From Xanthostigma xanthostigma (Eukaryota; Arthropoda; Insecta; Raphidioptera; Raphidiidae): DNA of 64,000 nucleotides. The translations under genes were made by a program, and so were the position numbers. This document shows positions 62,601-64,000 of the stretch, one piece after another. The notes below the pieces were generated by a model, which saw only the letters and a program-made list of their open reading frames with translations, was not told where the DNA came from and ran no database searches. The stretch spans positions 9,238,001-9,302,000 of the forward strand of contig OY754476.1 in assembly GCA_963575645.1 (NCBI GenBank), read 5' to 3'. The number at the start of each line of letters is the position of its first letter. The first letter of the stretch is position 1.

Positions 62601-63515
62601 TTTGATTTAATGTATGTAGCTATCCAGAATTTATTTCTTTCTGTGATCTTTTTAATATTCTATTTCAGGTGTTAATGGTAGTAATTCCACAGTGGGCTCC
62701 ACCCAACGTTATGTTCCTGATTTAGCAGAAATACAGCGTAATATTGCTCACTATAATGACCTACAAACAGTGTACAATGAAGATATATTTGGACCTTTAC
62801 AAAACGATTCCCTAATTATTGTCGTACAGGTGTGTTAGATTTGTTTTAAAAATTAGAAGAGATTAGAAATTGACTTCTGCAAAAAAGCCGCCGTCCGACA
62901 ATTTTGATTTTAGAATAATAAGTACACCATTACTATGTCGCATCTACCGTCTACATTTTCCTGTCATTTTCTACGTTTTTAAACACATCGAAATCTCGAG
63001 AAATGCCACTCGAGACAACGTGACGTTTGACTTGAACATAGGATGGCGTGCTGAGTTATCAGAAAATGTTCCGTAATGTTATTTCCGTTAATAGTTCTGC
63101 TCTGAAATAACTAACGTTTTTTTTTAGGTTCACACCCGTACGACATATTTACGACATTTGATAGTAAGTTTAGCTCAAGTTCGTGGTATTGAAAAAGCAC
63201 TGATTGTATTTTCTCACGATTTCTATGACGATGAAATTAATGATTTAGTACAAAGTGTGGATTTTTGTAAAGTGATGCAGATATTTTATCCATTTTCAAT
63301 TCAAACGCATCCACATGAATTTCCTGGTGAAGATCCTGCCGATTGTCCAAGAGATATTAAACAAGAACAGGCACTAATTTTAAAATGTAATAATGCCTTA
63401 TATCCCGACCTTTATGGCCATTACAGAGAAGCTAAGTTTACTCAAACAAAACATCATTGGTGGTGGAAGGCCAATCGAGTTTTTAATCAGCTAGAAGTAA
63501 CAAGAAATCATACAG
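53667..63515 (+). CDS. Mgat2: Mgat2, N-acetylglucosaminyltransferase II (first three coding exons, continues beyond the window)
   Basis: Exons 53667-53919, 62669-62829 and 63128-63515 join in phases 1, 0 and 1 to give the first 267 residues. The 3' part lies outside. The enzyme (glycosyltransferase family 16) adds beta-1,2-GlcNAc to the alpha-1,6 mannose arm in the Golgi, the step to complex N-glycans. After a basic tail, residues about 15-37 form the signal anchor (MRLVLCVFVATFLWLQL). The catalytic domain shows QVHTRTTYLRHLIVSL, FSHDFYDDEIN, YPFSIQTHPHEFPGEDP, DCPRDI and GHYREAKFTQTKHHWWWK, closely following human MGAT2. The acidic metal-binding motif expected later is not in view. The ATG at 53667 is chosen because it precedes the anchor in frame; Met7 is an alternative. 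Intron 1 is 8.7 kb and full of repeats, whereas the mammalian coding region is intronless. Exon 3 ends at AATCATACAG/GTATGT. Confidence 0.96.
53920..54871. other. Start of Mgat2 intron 1, no feature seen
   Basis: AT-rich intron. A 93-codon plus-strand frame at 54209-54490 is hydrophobic and low in complexity, without a recognised domain. Confidence 0.5.
54872..55096 (-). repeat. Interspersed repeat family P, copy 3, in Mgat2 intron 1
   Basis: Reverse-strand copy of 24174-24394, nearly full length, from TTGGTTGTCTGTAAAGTCGG to AAGACGTTATCACGTCAAAA. Confidence 0.8.
55097..56930. other. Mgat2 intron 1, no gene seen
   Basis: No coding exon, RNA gene or bounded repeat recognised. A GGGGACCCCTAGGCCC... 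stretch near 56282-56320 resembles repeat debris. Confidence 0.45.
56931..57268 (+). mobile_element. Helitron, family A, degraded ends, in Mgat2 intron 1
   Basis: The interior matches the intact copies (GGTTGAACGCGCCAATCTCAG, GATAGCCCATTTATCGAGG). The TC 5' end is lost and the terminal CTAG has become CCAG. Confidence 0.75.
57271..57601 (+). mobile_element. Helitron, family D, directly behind the family A copy
   Basis: Runs from ATATTAAACAAAGTCCCTC to CCCGGGTGAAACCGGACCGGG and then CCGCTAG, followed by T. The interior (AACTATCGAACGGATTTTC, GAGCGATAAACGAGGAAGG) matches the reverse strand of 59397-59666. The 5' end is not canonical. Confidence 0.68.
57602..58390. other. Mgat2 intron 1, no gene seen
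   Basis: AT-rich sequence. The short plus-strand frame at 57887-58075 has no recognised domain. Confidence 0.45.
58395..58458 (+). mobile_element. Helitron family B 3' end fragment
   Basis: Ends CGTGCGAAACCGCTGGTAGCG and then ACTAG, followed by T, with a CGCT/AGCG stem. The 5' limit is unclear. Confidence 0.5.
59397..59666 (-). mobile_element. Helitron, family D, minus strand, in Mgat2 intron 1
   Basis: The plus strand reads CTAGCGGCCCGTCCCGGTTTC at the element's 3' end and GAGGGACTTTGTTTCATTG at its 5' end. It is the inverted relative of 57271-57601, slightly shorter because of internal deletions near the hairpin. Confidence 0.7.
59667..62668. other. Remainder of Mgat2 intron 1
   Basis: No exon recognised. 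About 61090-61175 carries a GC-richer segment (CTCGACGATCGTTTCGGACAA ... CTTCAGGAGTCGAG) that looks like an old repeat end. A small (CATA)n run lies near 61872-61890. A single repeat end CAGAGCCGGATTTAGG at about 62003 resembles the hAT MITE at 21556. Confidence 0.45.
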
Positions 63516-64000
63516 GTATGTGTACAGCACGAGTCAAATGTCCGTTTTTGCGTTGTTTAAATAGAATTTAATTGAAATGCTTAGAATGTTCTGAAATATG
63601 TCGCGTTTTAGTTAAAATAACCCATCAAATCCATAGAATTGTATGATATTTTGTTTTTTGTGTCAAAATTGTGCGGGGTTCAGTCGCTTGTACATCGTCA
63701 GATGTAGCTACCAACAGTATAGTCCCGAGTAGAACAACTACTCGCTGAAATACACAACTGAGGTATGCCAAGACACGGTTGTTCACTGTTCATATGAGAC
63801 TGTACTCTTCAAGCGCGAATGCCAAACAAGCGCCTTGATCGTTAGTTCGAGCGAAAGTAAAACATAATTTTGTATATTTTTTATTTTACACTACATACTA
63901 TTTCTCAAAACTACCACCCCCTAAAATCTGCCACTAGACCTTGGCCTATTGGTAAATCCGCCGCTGAATAAGAGAAAGGATGAAAAAGACTACAGAATGA
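63516..64000. other. Mgat2 intron 3 (incomplete), with a hAT-type right end
   Basis: No exon seen. GGTAAATCCGCCGCTG at about 63951-63966 looks like the right terminal repeat of a CAGYGGCGGATTT hAT MITE. Its left end was not found. Confidence 0.45.

Noticed and set aside
1..64000. tRNA, rRNA or other structural RNA genes, and viral or bacterial insertions
   Set aside because: No cloverleaf with A/B box pairs, no rRNA-like stretch, and no polymerase, capsid or integrase frames were recognised on either strand; a covariance-model scan was not possible here.

Overview
The window is AT-rich nuclear DNA of an insect, most likely a moth or butterfly. The genes have many introns with GT/AG borders. 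The protein families (secreted serpin, ChaC, type II M1 aminopeptidase, GnT-II) are animal ones. The interspersed repeats (TC...CTAG Helitrons, hAT and TA-flanked MITEs, repeats ending in a 'GAAGTCGGTTAAA' motif) are the kind that crowd lepidopteran genomes. The order is an inference from repeat style; no marker gene proves it. There is no sign of bacterial, organellar or viral origin.

Layout. 1-139 (-): first coding exon of an unrecognised gene that runs off the left edge. 140-12484: no convincing gene, only repeats (two hAT-type elements with exact 8-bp duplications, a ~100-bp-arm foldback, two TA-flanked MITEs, Helitron fragments). 12485-19521 (-): a 13-exon gene encoding one secreted protein of about 871 residues with TWO complete serpin domains joined by an Asn/Gln/Pro-rich linker, with predicted P1 residues Lys (domain 1) and Leu (domain 2). 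19522-26549: repeats only. 26550-31981 (-): three-exon ChaC-type gamma-glutamylcyclotransferase. 31982-35645: divergent intergenic region. 35646-46785 (+): 14-exon type II membrane M1 zinc aminopeptidase (about 993 residues), with a likely alternative first exon at 37061. 46786-53629: repeats, including a ~126-bp minisatellite and a ~300-bp satellite-like array. 53667 to beyond the right edge (+): first three coding exons of Mgat2 (GnT-II), with an 8.7-kb intron 1.

The genes do not form a functional cluster. The serpin is an extracellular protease inhibitor, ChaC degrades cytosolic glutathione, the aminopeptidase trims peptides at the cell surface, and Mgat2 builds complex N-glycans in the Golgi. 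The most striking content is the double-headed serpin, whose two halves share almost identical exon lengths and phases. Next are the alternative N-terminal exon of the aminopeptidase, an unexplained inverted ORF block in its first intron, and the density of Helitron 3' ends (12 in 64 kb, including two intact copies inserted 3 bp apart).
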